NCBI GenBank assembly: GCA_016703335.1
Contig: JADJCG010000009.1
Span: 114,015 to 178,014 of the forward strand
DNA from: Caulobacteraceae bacterium
Lineage (GTDB): Bacteria; Pseudomonadota; Alphaproteobacteria; Caulobacterales; Aquidulcibacteraceae
Direction of reading: 5' to 3'
DNA length: 64,000 bases
Shown: in pieces, positions 36,926-46,595 of the stretch
Numbering within the stretch: position 1 is the first letter of the stretch
Layout of the letters: the number at the start of each line of letters is the position of its first letter
Made by a program: the position numbers and the translations under genes
Notes under the pieces: generated by a model
What the model was told of the DNA's origin: nothing
The model's database searches: none
The model's input: only the letters and a program-made list of their open reading frames with translations

Positions 36926-39745
36926 ATGGTCGCGTCACGGCTGAAACCTGCCCGCATTGAACACGTCGTCGACGGCATCCGGCTGCGCGCACAACTGAGC
37001 GCGGCCTATGCCGCCGAGGGCGAGAACGCGCGTGGCCAGGTGCGCAACCTTCTGCATGGCGCTTTGTTTCGGGGCCGGATGGTCGCGAAGGAGCGGTTGG
37101 AGTCCGGTGAGAACGGTCTCGCCGTCGCGCGGCTGCTGGCGCAAGTCGCCGACGAAGTGGTCGGCGCGCTCTACGACTACACCACCACGCACATATTCCG
37201 GGCCCGCAACCCTACCGAGGGCGAGCGCTTCGCGATTGTCGCGGTCGGCGGCTACGGCCGAGGCGAACTCGCGCCCTCATCCGACCTCGATCTGCTCTTC
37301 CTGCGCGCCTACAAGCAGACCGCCTTCGACGAGAGCGTCACCGAGTACATGCTCTATATGTTGTGGGACATGGGCCTGAAGGTCGGCCACTCGTCACGCA
37401 ACATCGAAGAGTGCCTGAAGCTCGCGCGCGAAGATCACACGATCCAGACGGCGCTGTTGGAAGCGCGGCGCATCTCGGGCGATGAATCGTTGGCGCAGGA
37501 GCTTTTCTCGCGCTTTCGAAAGGACGTCGCCGATCGTGACCACGCTACGTTCATCACGGCGAAGCTGACCGAGCGCGATGAGCGCCACGCGCGCGCCGGC
37601 GCTTCGCGCTACATGGTCGAGCCCAACATTAAAGAGGGGAAGGGCGGACTTCGGGATCTGCACACGCTCTTTTGGCTGGCGCGAAGGCGTTACGGGTTCT
37701 CGCGGCCGCGCGATTACGTTGAAGCAGGCGTGTTCACCAATGAAGAGCGCAACGCGTTCCGGCGGGCGCTTGAATTCTTGTGGACCGTGCGCTGTCACCT
37801 GCACTTTATCACCGGCCGCGCCGAAGAGCGGCTGACCTTCGACCTCCAGCCTGAACTCGCCAAGCGTATGGGCTATGGCGCGCGGGCAAATCATAGCGCC
37901 GTCGAGCGCTTCATGAAGCGCTACTTTCTGGTCGCGAAGGAAGTCGGTGCGCTGACGCGGACACTGTGTGCGCGCCTGGAAGCCGACAACGCCAAGCAGA
38001 CGCCAAAAGGCTTGCAGCGCTTCTTGCCGACAGGAAAGAAGCGCGCGGCGCAGATTGAAGCTGGGTTCTGCATTGAAAGCGGGCGGCTCAACACTGAGAA
38101 CGATCGCGTCCTCGAAACGCCGGTGAATGTGCTGCGGCTCTTTGCGCTGGCGGAGAAGCTCGACCTCGACATTCACCCGGAGGCTTTCGGCCAAGCTTCG
38201 CGCCATGTGCGCACGTTTGGTCCCGCTTGGCGCAAGCAGCCTGAGGCGCGCAACGCGTTTATTGATGTCGCGACGTCGAAGCGACATCCAGGCGCTGCGC
38301 TGCGGCTGATGAATGAAGCCGGCGTGCTTGGCCGGTTCATGCCGGAGTTCGGCCGCATCGTCGCGCAGATGCAGTTCAATATGTATCACCACTACACCGT
38401 CGATGAGCACACGCTGCGTGCGATCGATGCGATGTCGGAGATCGAGCACGGACGGCACAAAGATCAACACCCGCTCGCCAGCGATATTTTTCCGAAGATC
38501 ATCAATCGCCGCGCGCTTTATCTGGCGATGTTGCTGCACGACACGGGCAAGGGCGAAGGCGATCAGCAGATCGAGGGTGAGAAATCGGCGCGCGGCGCGT
38601 GTGAGCGCCTGGGCTTGCCGCAAGAGGAGGTCGATCTCGTTGGCTGGCTCGTGGGCAACCACCTAGTCATGAGCGATGTGGCGCAAAAGCGCGATATCGG
38701 CGATCCGCGCACGGTCGCGCAGTTTTCCAAAATCGTTGGCAGCGTCGAGCGCTTGCGTCTCCTGCTTGTCCTAACTGTCTCCGATATCCGCGCTGTCGGA
38801 AATGTCTGGAATGACTGGAAGGGACAGCTGCTACGCGATCTCTATCGTCTCACTGAAGCTGCGCTGCATGGCGGCCGCTCAGACGAGGAGGGCGTGCGCG
38901 CGCATTTGGCGGAGATTGCGAGCGAGGCCAAGGCGCAGCTCTTGAAGGACATAGGTGGTGCGCGTGCAGACGTTTTGCAGGCGTGGCTCGATGCGCTCGA
39001 CGACGGTTATTGGTTGAACCACGATGCCGACGCGCTGAAGTGGCATGCGCTGGAAGTTATGCGCGCTCGCACGGAACGCACGATCCCGCATGTCGATGCA
39101 CGCATTCGCGAGACGCAGGGCGTGACGGAAGTTCTCGTCTATGCCGGCGATCGCGCGGGTCTGTTTGCGAGCTTGGCTTCGGCTATCTCCGCGAGCGGCG
39201 CAGATATTGTGGGCGCGCGCGTGCATACATCGAAAGACGGCGCGGCGTTCGACGTGTTCTCGATTCAAACGACGGGTCACAAGCCGTTCGGCCTGAACGA
39301 TCAGCGCGCGTTGGAGGCGTTAAAGCAAAAGCTCACGCTCGCCGCGCTCAACGACCATGCCGCGCCGCCGCCCGCCGCGCCCTCGCGCCGCAACGCTGCG
39401 TTCACGATCGAGCCGTGGGTGCGGATCGATAACGACATCACCCCGCACGCGACCGTCATCGAAGCGTCCGGCCGTGACCGGCTAGGCCTCCTGGCCGACC
39501 TCGCGCACGTTTGCGTCGAGGCCAAAGTCTCCATCGGCAGCGCGCACATCGATACGTATGGCGAACGAGCCTCGGACGTTTTCTACGTCCAGGAAGAGGA
39601 GGGCGGTGGACAAATCGCCAATCCGCGCCGCATCGCCTCGGTCCGCGCCAAATTGGAAGACGTTTTACGCGCCGCTGAACCTGCAGCGCCGGCCGATCCG
39701 GCCAAGGCGCCGCTGGCTGTGGCGCGCGCCTCGACGGCGCGTTAG
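36926..39745 (+). CDS. glnD: bifunctional [protein-PII] uridylyltransferase/uridylyl-removing enzyme
   Basis: Nitrogen sensor that modifies PII proteins according to glutamine. 939 residues, unbroken. Nucleotidyltransferase domain with VGGYGRGELAPSSDLDLLFL (about 105-125); PII-UTase glutamine-synthase-like linker; HD phosphohydrolase domain with HHYTVDEHTLRAI and LLHDTGKGEGD for de-uridylylation; two C-terminal ACT domains (AGDRAGLFASLASAISASGADIVGARV and RDRLGLLADLAHVCVEAKVSIGSAHI). Upstream of murJ, an alphaproteobacterial arrangement. Confidence 0.98.
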   Translation: MVASRLKPARIEHVVDGIRLRAQLSAAYAAEGENARGQVRNLLHGALFRGRMVAKERLESGENGLAVARLLAQVADEVVGALYDYTTTHIFRARNPTEGERFAIVAVGGYGRGELAPSSDLDLLFLRAYKQTAFDESVTEYMLYMLWDMGLKVGHSSRNIEECLKLAREDHTIQTALLEARRISGDESLAQELFSRFRKDVADRDHATFITAKLTERDERHARAGASRYMVEPNIKEGKGGLRDLHTLFWLARRRYGFSRPRDYVEAGVFTNEERNAFRRALEFLWTVRCHLHFITGRAEERLTFDLQPELAKRMGYGARANHSAVERFMKRYFLVAKEVGALTRTLCARLEADNAKQTPKGLQRFLPTGKKRAAQIEAGFCIESGRLNTENDRVLETPVNVLRLFALAEKLDLDIHPEAFGQASRHVRTFGPAWRKQPEARNAFIDVATSKRHPGAALRLMNEAGVLGRFMPEFGRIVAQMQFNMYHHYTVDEHTLRAIDAMSEIEHGRHKDQHPLASDIFPKIINRRALYLAMLLHDTGKGEGDQQIEGEKSARGACERLGLPQEEVDLVGWLVGNHLVMSDVAQKRDIGDPRTVAQFSKIVGSVERLRLLLVLTVSDIRAVGNVWNDWKGQLLRDLYRLTEAALHGGRSDEEGVRAHLAEIASEAKAQLLKDIGGARADVLQAWLDALDDGYWLNHDADALKWHALEVMRARTERTIPHVDARIRETQGVTEVLVYAGDRAGLFASLASAISASGADIVGARVHTSKDGAAFDVFSIQTTGHKPFGLNDQRALEALKQKLTLAALNDHAAPPPAAPSRRNAAFTIEPWVRIDNDITPHATVIEASGRDRLGLLADLAHVCVEAKVSIGSAHIDTYGERASDVFYVQEEEGGGQIANPRRIASVRAKLEDVLRAAEPAAPADPAKAPLAVARASTAR

Positions 39746-39790
39746 CGGCGCGCTACGCCCGTAGCATCTCAAATTGAGTCGCCCGCCCGC

Positions 39791-41394
39791 ATGAGCCTTG
39801 CCCGCAATACCGCCGTTATCGGCGGCTTGACCCTCATCTCGCGCCTTTTCGGTTTCGCGCGAGACTTGGCATTGGCGGCGGCGCTAGGCGCAGGACCGGT
39901 AGCCGACGCGTTCTTCGCGGCGCTGCGCTTTCCAAATTTGTTTCGCCGCTTGTTCGCCGAGGGCGCGTTCAGCCAGGCATTCATTCCGGTTTATTCGAAG
40001 ACGCTCGCCGCTGAGGGCGAGGAAGCCGCCAACCGCATGGCGTCCGAGGCGCTTTCAATTCTGCTGCTGATGACGGGCGTGCTGAGCGCCGTCGCCATCG
40101 CCGGCATGAGTTGGATCAATCGCGCGCTCTTCGCCGGATACGCTGGCGATCCGCACACATTCCAGCTCGCGACGCTGCTGACGCAACTCTCGATGCCGTA
40201 TCTTGTCTCGATGTCTGCGGCGACATTGTTCTCCGGCGTGCTTAATGCGCACGGGAAGTTCTTCGCTGCCGCCGCGCCGCGCCGATCCTGTTCAATCTCT
40301 GCCAGCTCACCGCGCTTTGGTTGGTCCACGACAATCCAGAATATTCGGCCGTCGCGGCGATCAGCGCGGTGTCGATATCGGGGCTGCTGCAAGCACTTTG
40401 GGTTTGGTGGGGGGCTGTGCGCTCGGGCACGAAGCTTGGTTTGCCGTTTCCGCGCCTGACAGCCGGTGTGAAGCGGCTCTTCATCCTTGCTGCGCCTGCC
40501 GCCATCGCCGGCGGCGCGCTGCAAATCAACGTCATGATCAGCCAAGCGCTCGCGTCCTTTGAGCGTGGCGCGATCACCTATCTCAACGTTGCGGATCGTC
40601 TCTACCAACTCCCGCTCGGACTCATTGGTATTGCCGTTGGCGTCGCGATGTTACCGCGTCTTTCGCGTTTGGTGCAGGACGGTGACGAAGCAGGCGCGCG
40701 TGGCGCCCTTGATGAGGCGGTCGCGCTTTCGATGGCGTTCACGTTGCCGGCTGCCGCCGCGATGCTCGCGATTCCATTTTACTTGATTGACGGTCTCTAT
40801 TCTCGCGGCGCGTTTGATGCGGCTGACGCGCACAATGCTGCGCTGGCGCTCATTCATTACGGCTGGGGCGTCCCGGCGTTTGTGTTGGCAAAGATCTACG
40901 CGCCGGCCTTCTTCGCCCGCGAAGACACAAAAGCGCCGATGCGCTACGCGATCACCTCGATGGTCATCAACGTTGTCCTCGGTGCGGCGCTCTTTCTTCG
41001 GTCTGCGTTCGATGGGCTTGCCCGGCTTTCCAGGGCTCGCCATCGCAACTTCGACAGCCGCTTGGGTGAATGCACTGCTCATGATCCGCTCGCTCATGGC
41101 GCGCGGCGCTTACAAGCCGACCCCGGCTGCCTTTGGGCGTCTGATCCGCATTTGCCTCGCGTCGGCGATACTCTTTGCCGTTATGTGGTTCTGGCAACGC
41201 CAACCGCGAGTCGCTCGAAGCCACGCTCGGCTCAAAGGAGGCGTCGATCGCGCTCATCATCCTGCGGCGGCGGCACTTCTACTTCGTCGTCGCCTTCCTG
41301 GTGCGCGCGGTGACCATTCCGAAGTCCGCGCCGCCTTTAAGCGCAACCGGACCTGCTGGGGGGAGGCGGCTTGCCGCCGGGCTTGGACGGCTGA
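39791..41394 (+). CDS. murJ: lipid II flippase MurJ, frame-broken here
   Basis: MOP-family exporter of lipid II. Start MSLARNTAVIGGLTLISRLFGFARDLALAAALGAGPVADAFF is classic MurJ, followed by FPNLFRRLFAEGAFSQAFIPVY. Frame breaks near 40280 (to APILFNLCQLTALW), 40993 (extra T; to FFGLRSMGLPGFPGLAIATS), 41204, 41322 (to ISEVRAAFKRNR) and 41350. After repair the end is GGGGLPPGLDG with a stop at 41392-41394. About 530 residues. An essential gene with at least five breaks argues strongly for sequence error. Confidence 0.92.
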
Positions 41395-41407
41395 TAGAAG
41401 CCGCCGC

Positions 41408-41446
41408 ATGAACACGAGAACGAACCTCTGGCGATGGCGGGCCTGA
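41408..41446 (+). CDS. putative tryptophan leader peptide upstream of trpS
   Basis: ATG to TGA gives M-N-T-R-T-N-L-W-R-W-R-A: 12 residues with two Trp codons separated by one Arg. It lies in the 112 bp between murJ and trpS, with a weak AGAAG ribosome site 8 bases before the ATG. The second Trp codon lies in the 5' arm of one possible hairpin, and a second hairpin follows. The arrangement is what ribosome-mediated attenuation would need, but no translation evidence exists. Confidence 0.45.
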   Translation: MNTRTNLWRWRA

Positions 41447-41495
41447 CCTGACGCCGTTTTTCGCGCGCCCGAATGGCGCGTCTGTTCTCATGTTC
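41410..41495 (+). promoter_or_regulatory. structured trpS leader, candidate attenuator
   Basis: Outer arms GAACACGAGAAC (41410-41421) and GTTCTCATGTTC (41484-41495) pair at 11 of 12 positions. Hairpin A: ATGGCG (41434-41439) with CGCCGT (41452-41457), followed by TTTT. Hairpin B: CGCGCC-CGAAT-GGCGCG (41464-41480), then a T-rich tail. CGCCG at 41452-41456 can instead pair with TGGCG at 41474-41478, which would break B. The trpS ribosome site GGAG begins two bases after the outer stem. Confidence 0.45.
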
Positions 41496-41506
41496 CGGAG
41501 TTTCCA

Positions 41507-42541
41507 ATGACCGACGCCGCTCAGCCCCAATACAAGGGCCCGCAACGCGTGTTCTCAGGCATGCAGCCGACCAATGGCCTGCATCTCGGCAATTATCTCG
41601 GCGCGCTGCAAAAGTTCGTGCGCCTGCAGGATCATTACGAGTGCATTTATTGCATCGTTGATCTGCACGCGATCACCACCGGACCAGACCCGGAAAATCT
41701 CGCGAGCCGCTGCCGCGAAGTCGCTGCTGCGTATATCGCCGCCGGCGTCGATCCGAAGCGCTCGACCATTTTCATCCAGTCAGCCGTGCGCGAGCACAAT
41801 GAGCTGACCTGGATTTTCAATTGCGTCGCTCGCATGGGCTGGGTCGAACGCATGACGCAGTTCAAAGATAAGGCCGGCAAAGACGCGCAGCGTTCTTCCG
41901 TTGGCCTGTTCGACTATCCGGTTCTGCAGGCGGCGGACATTCTGCTCTACAAGGCGACGCATGTGCCCGTGGGCGAAGACCAGAAGCAGCACTTGGAGCT
42001 CTCGCGCGACATCGCACAGAAGTTCAACAACGACCACAACGCGCCGAACTTCTTCCCGCTACCGGAGCCTTTGATCCAGGGCCCGGGCGCGCGGATTATG
42101 TCGTTGCGTGATGGCTCGAAAAAAATGTCGAAGTCCGATCCATCGGACATGACCCGCATCAATCTCACCGATGATGCGGACGCGATCATGTCGAAGATCA
42201 AGAAGGCAACGACAGACGCGCACCCGGTGCCGGAGTCCAAAGACGGGCTCGAAGGCCGCGCCGAAGTGGAAAATCTCGTCGGCATCTTCGCGGCTGTCAC
42301 CGAGCGCAGCGTCGAAGATGTGCTGACCGAGTTCGGCGGCAAAGGCTTCGGCGTCTTCAAGCCGGCGCTAGCGGAAACGCTTGCCGCTAAGCTTAGTCCG
42401 ATCGCCGCCGAAATGCGCCGGCTCACCGCCGATACCGCGTCGTTGGATGCAATCTTGAAGGACGGCGCCGAGAAAGCCGCCGCCGTGGCGCAGCCGATCA
42501 TGGCCGAAGTCCGCGACGTCGTCGGCCTCTGGCGCGCTTGA
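41507..42541 (+). CDS. trpS: tryptophanyl-tRNA synthetase
   Basis: Class I aminoacyl-tRNA synthetase charging tRNA-Trp. 344 residues, unbroken. HIGH-type motif in TNGLHLGNYLGAL (about 23-35), KMSKS in GSKKMSKSDPSD (about 203-214), and the conserved PVGEDQKQHLELSRDIA. GGAG lies 6 bases before the ATG. Follows murJ and precedes the stress protein gene, as in other alphaproteobacteria. A possible leader peptide with Trp codons lies in its upstream region. Confidence 0.98.
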   Translation: MTDAAQPQYKGPQRVFSGMQPTNGLHLGNYLGALQKFVRLQDHYECIYCIVDLHAITTGPDPENLASRCREVAAAYIAAGVDPKRSTIFIQSAVREHNELTWIFNCVARMGWVERMTQFKDKAGKDAQRSSVGLFDYPVLQAADILLYKATHVPVGEDQKQHLELSRDIAQKFNNDHNAPNFFPLPEPLIQGPGARIMSLRDGSKKMSKSDPSDMTRINLTDDADAIMSKIKKATTDAHPVPESKDGLEGRAEVENLVGIFAAVTERSVEDVLTEFGGKGFGVFKPALAETLAAKLSPIAAEMRRLTADTASLDAILKDGAEKAAAVAQPIMAEVRDVVGLWRA

Positions 42542-42574
42542 TGTGGCGGCGCGATTGAGCGACGTTCAGGCGCC

Positions 42575-43123
42575 ATGAGCAAAGATCTGCAAGCCTTCAG
42601 CTGCCTGGTCATCGCCGACGAGAGCGAGGAGTTCCCGGACGCGTTGATCTATGCCGGCTTGCTTTGCCGCTACACCGGTTGGCGGTTGCTCATGCTGCGC
42701 GTGGTTGAGCCGTCAGACCCTGCGCCATGGGCGTCGATCACCGAAGAAATGCACCGCCAGGCGCGCGATGCGGCGGAGTCGCTGACACAGCGCTTCGCCG
42801 CAGAAGCATGGGCCGAGTGCGGCGTCACCGCCGAACCGATCCTGCGCGATGGCGATCTGAAGCCGGAGCTGCGCAAGCTCTTGGTTGAAGACACCACGAT
42901 CAAGCTTGTGGTGCTCGCCGCCGCGACGCCGCCGAGCAGCCCCGGTACGCTCATTACCGAACTCGGCAAAACCGGCGGCCTCTCGCCGCGCCCAGTGCCG
43001 GTTGTGGTGGTGCCCGGCGCGCTCTCGCGTGACGAGATTCGTGCGATCGCGCTGCCGATGGCGGCGGCCGTCTCTGTCGAAAGTGAAGAAGAGCCGCCTG
43101 CGCCGCAGCCCCCGGCTGCTTGA
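42575..43123 (+). CDS. universal stress protein family protein
   Basis: 182 residues. UspA-like alpha/beta fold: FSCLVIADESEEFPDALIYAGLLCRYTGWRLLMLRVVEP at the N-terminus and KLVVLAAATPPSSPGTLITELGKTGGLSPRPVPVVVVPG at the end, where the G-x2-G-x9-G(S/T) ATP loop is only partly kept, so nucleotide binding is uncertain. Proline- and acid-rich C-terminal tail. Located between trpS and nfuA, a conserved order. Confidence 0.85.
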   Translation: MSKDLQAFSCLVIADESEEFPDALIYAGLLCRYTGWRLLMLRVVEPSDPAPWASITEEMHRQARDAAESLTQRFAAEAWAECGVTAEPILRDGDLKPELRKLLVEDTTIKLVVLAAATPPSSPGTLITELGKTGGLSPRPVPVVVVPGALSRDEIRAIALPMAAAVSVESEEEPPAPQPPAA

Positions 43124-43154
43124 CCGGTTCGGTCAAAAGCCCCACCTGACGCTC

Positions 43155-43734
43155 ATGTTTATTCAGACCGAAGCCACGCCAAATCCGCGCACGCTGAAGT
43201 TTCTCCCTGGCCGCGACGTGCTGGGGCAGGGCAGCCGCGAATACGCGGACGCGGATGCTGCGCTTTGGCGCGCCGTTGGCGACGGCGTTGTTCGACGTCG
43301 AGGGCGTCGAGCGCGTCTATCTGGGCGGCGACTTCATCACCATCACCAAATCCGAAGCGATCGAGTGGCCGCATCTGAAGCCGCACGTGCTCGCGGCGAT
43401 CATGGATCACTTCACCTCCGGCCGCCCAGTGCTTGGCGACGGCGCTGCACCCGCCGATGAAACCGACGAAGCGGACATCGTCTATGAAGGCGACGCCGTC
43501 GGCATTGTGAAAGAGTTGAAGGAAATCATCGACGCACGCGTCCGCCCCGCCGTGGCGCGCGATGGCGGCGATATCACGTTCCACTCTTGGGACCATGAGC
43601 ACGGCATTGTGCGCCTCAACATGCGCGGCTCGTGCGCCGGCTGCCCGTCTTCAACGCTGACGCTGAAGCAGGGCATCGAGAACATGCTTCGCCACTACGT
43701 TCCGGAAGTGCTGTCGGTCGAGCAAGTGGTGTGA
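43155..43734 (+). CDS. NfuA/NifU-like Fe-S scaffold protein, frame-broken here
   Basis: Carrier of Fe-S clusters. N-terminal Nfu_N domain begins MFIQTEATPNPRTLKFLPGRDVLG; C-terminal NifU domain has the cluster-binding CxxC in GSCAGCPSSTLTLKQGIENML. The frame breaks near 43263: after YADADAA the family sequence continues in another frame as GAPLATALFDVEGVERVYLGGDFITIT. About 193 residues after repair. Followed by tsaB after 10 bp. Confidence 0.93.
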
Positions 43735-43744
43735 GCCTGAGCTC

Positions 43745-44323
43745 ATGTTAGTGCTCGGCATTGATACATCGCTGGACGCGTGCTCCGTCGCGATCGTTCG
43801 CGACGGTGAAACATTGGCGCATCTCCATGAGACGATGACGCGCGGCCAGGCAGAGCGTCTGGCGCCGATGGTGCGAGAGGCGCAGCAGCACGCTGCCATC
43901 GCGTTCGCTGATATTGACCGCCTTGCTGTGATCACCGGACCAGGCTCGTTCACCGGCGTTCGCGTTGGTCTGTCGTTTGCCCGCGCGTTGGCGCTCTCGC
44001 TTGCAAGGCCCTGCATCGGTGTTTCGACGCTTGAAGCGCTAGCGCTCGAAGATGGCGAAGACGGCGCGCGTGCTGCGCTGATCGAAACACCGGGCGCCGC
44101 GTATTTCGCACGCTATACCAACGGCATCGCAGACATCGCGCCGCGCCCCATTGAGCGCGGCGAGCATGAAGCGTTGCTCGATGGCGCAAAGCTTAAAGGG
44201 CCGGCTGTCACCGTAAACGCGGTGACGCTTGCGATCCGTGCGGCGCGATTGGATCCAGCACTCTATCCACCCGACCCGGCCTACCTCCGCGCCCCGCACG
44301 TCACCTTGCCGAGCGCGTCATGA
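43745..44323 (+). CDS. tsaB: tRNA threonylcarbamoyladenosine biosynthesis protein TsaB
   Basis: Partner of TsaD in the t6A37 tRNA modification. 192 residues. N-terminal MLVLGIDTSLDACSVAI and the signature ITGPGSFTGVRVGLSFARALAL are diagnostic of TsaB. Shorter C-terminal part than E. coli (231 residues), as in other alphaproteobacteria. Its TGA overlaps the rimI ATG (ATGA). Confidence 0.96.
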   Translation: MLVLGIDTSLDACSVAIVRDGETLAHLHETMTRGQAERLAPMVREAQQHAAIAFADIDRLAVITGPGSFTGVRVGLSFARALALSLARPCIGVSTLEALALEDGEDGARAALIETPGAAYFARYTNGIADIAPRPIERGEHEALLDGAKLKGPAVTVNAVTLAIRAARLDPALYPPDPAYLRAPHVTLPSAS

Positions 44324-44775
44324 TCGAAGCGGCGGCCGTGACGGCATCAGAACTTCTCGCATCGCTGCACGCGCGCGCATTTCCGAAGAAGCCATGGAGT
44401 GCGATCGAGATCGCCAAGCTCATGGAGAACCAGGCCGTGTTCGCGCTGATGCACGGCAATGGCGCCGAGCCCAACGGCTTCGTGATGGCTTGGGCGGCGG
44501 CTGGTGATTCCGAGTTGCTGACCGTCGCCGTAGTTCCCGAGGCGCGCCGCAGAGGCGTTGGCGCGGCGTTGGTCACATCGGCAGGTGTCGCTGCGCTCGT
44601 GCGCGGCGCGGCTTCGATGCATCTCGAAGTCGCGGAAGACAACGAAGGCGCACGCGCCCTCTACCGAAAGCTCGGTTACGAAGAGGCAGGCCGCCGTCAT
44701 GCCTATTACGCAGGCGAGGGCGGTCCGGTCGACGCCATCGTCATGCGCCGCACGCTGCCGCGGCCCGTAGTTTAA
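44320..44775 (+). CDS. rimI: ribosomal protein bS18/N-terminal acetyltransferase RimI
   Basis: GNAT acetyltransferase of 151 residues. Acetyl-CoA binding loop in VVPEARRRGVGAALV (about 73-87), followed by MHLEVAEDNEGARALYRKLGYEEAGRRHAYY, the typical RimI C-terminus. Translationally coupled to tsaB by a 4 bp overlap. Confidence 0.93.
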   Translation: MIEAAAVTASELLASLHARAFPKKPWSAIEIAKLMENQAVFALMHGNGAEPNGFVMAWAAAGDSELLTVAVVPEARRRGVGAALVTSAGVAALVRGAASMHLEVAEDNEGARALYRKLGYEEAGRRHAYYAGEGGPVDAIVMRRTLPRPVV

Positions 44776-44821
44776 CGCCGCGATGGTGGACATATCCCCA
44801 CGGAAGGGGTATCTGACGCCC

Positions 44822-45253
44822 ATGGATCGCATCGAAAAACTCTGCGTCGAGAAGGGTATGCGCATGACCGAGCAGCGCCGCGTTATCGCGCGCGTGATCT
44901 CGTCGAGTCATGACCACCCGGACGTCGAAGAATTGCACCGCCGCGCAGCTGCGGTCGATTCCGGCATCTCGATCGCCACCGTCTATCGCACCGTGCGCTT
45001 GTTCGAGGACAGCGGCATTCTTGAGCGACACGACTTCCGCGATGGCCGCTCGCGGTACGAAGAAGTGCCGGACCAGCACCACGACCACTTGATCGACATG
45101 AAGTCAGGCAAGGTCATCGAGTTCGTCGACGAAGAGATCGAGCGGCTGCAGCACGAGATTGCGCGGCGCCTCGGTTTCAAACTCGTCGATCACCGCCTCG
45201 AACTTTACGGTGTCCCGCTGGCCGAAGATAAATCCAAGGCGGTCAAGAAATAG
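44822..45253 (+). CDS. fur: ferric uptake regulator Fur (or Fur-family repressor)
   Basis: 143 residues. Winged helix with CVEKGMRMTEQRRVIARVISSSHDHPDVEELHRRAAAVDSGISIATVYRTVRLFEDSGILERHDF, and metal-binding PDQHHDHLIDMKSGKVIEFVDEEIERLQHEIARRLGF. The zinc-finger CxxC pairs near the C-terminus are absent, as in many alphaproteobacterial Fur proteins. In some lineages this gene acts as Mur (manganese). I chose the ATG at 44822; an in-frame ATG at 44783 adds 13 residues without a ribosome site. One base separates it from miaB. Confidence 0.94.
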   Translation: MDRIEKLCVEKGMRMTEQRRVIARVISSSHDHPDVEELHRRAAAVDSGISIATVYRTVRLFEDSGILERHDFRDGRSRYEEVPDQHHDHLIDMKSGKVIEFVDEEIERLQHEIARRLGFKLVDHRLELYGVPLAEDKSKAVKK

Positions 45254-45254
45254 C

Positions 45255-46595
45255 ATGACCGAGCCGCGCGCGCCGAAGCGTCTCTTCATGGAGACGTACG
45301 GTTGCCAGATGAACGTCTACGACTCGGAGCGTATGCGCGACGTGCTCACGCCGTTGGGCTATGCCGTCACCGATAAGCCCGACGACGCTGACCTCGTCAT
45401 CCTCAACACCTGCCACATTCGCGAGAAGGCGACCGAGAAGGTCTACTCCGAGATTGGGCGTCTGCGCGTCCACAAGGAGCGCCGCGCCCTTGAGGGCAAA
45501 GGCATCACCATCCCCATCGCTGGCTGCGTTGCGCAGGCGGAAGGTGAGGAGATCATTCGCCGTGCGCCTGAGGTCGATCTCGTCGTCGGCCCGCAGGCGT
45601 ATCACAAGCTACCTGAGCTGATCGCGCGCGCCTCGCGCAAAACTGGCGAGCGGCTTGAGACGGATTTCACGGCGCAGGAAAAGTTCGATGCGCTGCCTGC
45701 GCGTGCGCCGGATGGCGTGACGGCGTTTCTCTCGGTGCAGGAAGGTTGCGATAAGTTCTGCACGTTCTGCGTCGTGCCTTATACGCGCGGCGCTGAATTC
45801 TCTCGGCCGATTGCTGATGTGCTCGCTGAAGCGCGTTCACTCGCCGACAAAGGCGTGCGCGAAGTCACTTTGCTCGGCCAAAACGTCAACGCCTATCACG
45901 GTGGCGCATCGTTTACCGATTTGCTCAACGAGCTTGCAGCGATCAACGGCATCGCGCGCATTCGTTACATGACTTCGCATCCGATTGAGATGACGGACGA
46001 CCTCATCGCGCTGCACGGCTCCGAGCCGAAGCTGATGCCGTTCTTGCATCTGCCCGTGCAATCAGTCTCCGATCGTATCCTGAAGGCCATGAACCGAAAG
46101 CACGATGGCGCGTTCTATCGTGACATCATCGCGCGCGTTCGCGCTGTGCGGCCGGATGTGGCGCTCTCGACCGACTTCATCGTCGGCTTTCCGGGCGAGA
46201 CGGAGAAGGAGTTCGAAGCGACCATGCAGCTTGTCCGCGATGTGACCTTCGCTTCGGCATTTTCGTTCAAATACTCGCCGCGCCCGGGCACGCCCGCGGC
46301 AGGCATGATCGGGCAGGTGAGTGAGGATGAACAATCCGAGCGCCTTCAACGCCTGCAAGCGCTGCTCTTCAGCCAGCAGACGGCCTTCAACGCCAGCCAA
46401 GTGGGGCGCACGCTGCCGGTGCTCGTGACCGGAAAAGGCCGCATGCCTGGTCAAAAGCACGGTCGCTCGCCATATCTCCAATCCGTGCACTTCCAAGACA
46501 CTCACGCGCAGAACGGCGACATCGTCGATGTCCGCATAACCGGCTCATCGCAAAATTCGCTCACCGGCGAATTGCCAGCGCTCATGCCCGCATGA
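45255..46595 (+). CDS. miaB: tRNA-2-methylthio-N6-dimethylallyladenosine synthase
   Basis: Radical SAM methylthiotransferase acting on A37 of tRNAs. 446 residues, unbroken. N-terminal cluster Cys in ETYGCQMN (C17), NTCHIREKA and AGCVAQ; radical SAM cluster C-x3-C-x2-C in EGCDKFCTFCVVPYTRG; then GQNVNAYHG and a C-terminal TRAM domain (about 380-446). The ATG at 45255 follows the fur stop immediately. Its end overlaps phoH by 4 bp. Confidence 0.97.
   Translation: MTEPRAPKRLFMETYGCQMNVYDSERMRDVLTPLGYAVTDKPDDADLVILNTCHIREKATEKVYSEIGRLRVHKERRALEGKGITIPIAGCVAQAEGEEIIRRAPEVDLVVGPQAYHKLPELIARASRKTGERLETDFTAQEKFDALPARAPDGVTAFLSVQEGCDKFCTFCVVPYTRGAEFSRPIADVLAEARSLADKGVREVTLLGQNVNAYHGGASFTDLLNELAAINGIARIRYMTSHPIEMTDDLIALHGSEPKLMPFLHLPVQSVSDRILKAMNRKHDGAFYRDIIARVRAVRPDVALSTDFIVGFPGETEKEFEATMQLVRDVTFASAFSFKYSPRPGTPAAGMIGQVSEDEQSERLQRLQALLFSQQTAFNASQVGRTLPVLVTGKGRMPGQKHGRSPYLQSVHFQDTHAQNGDIVDVRITGSSQNSLTGELPALMPA

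Noticed and set aside
37394..38662. 422-codon minus-strand ORF opposite glnD
   Set aside because: Shadow of an intact, well conserved gene; composition is the mirror of glnD codons.
41410..41425. LexA-type GAAC repeat in the murJ-trpS gap
   Set aside because: GAAC spacings are 4, 0 and 8 bases; the alphaproteobacterial SOS box needs 7.
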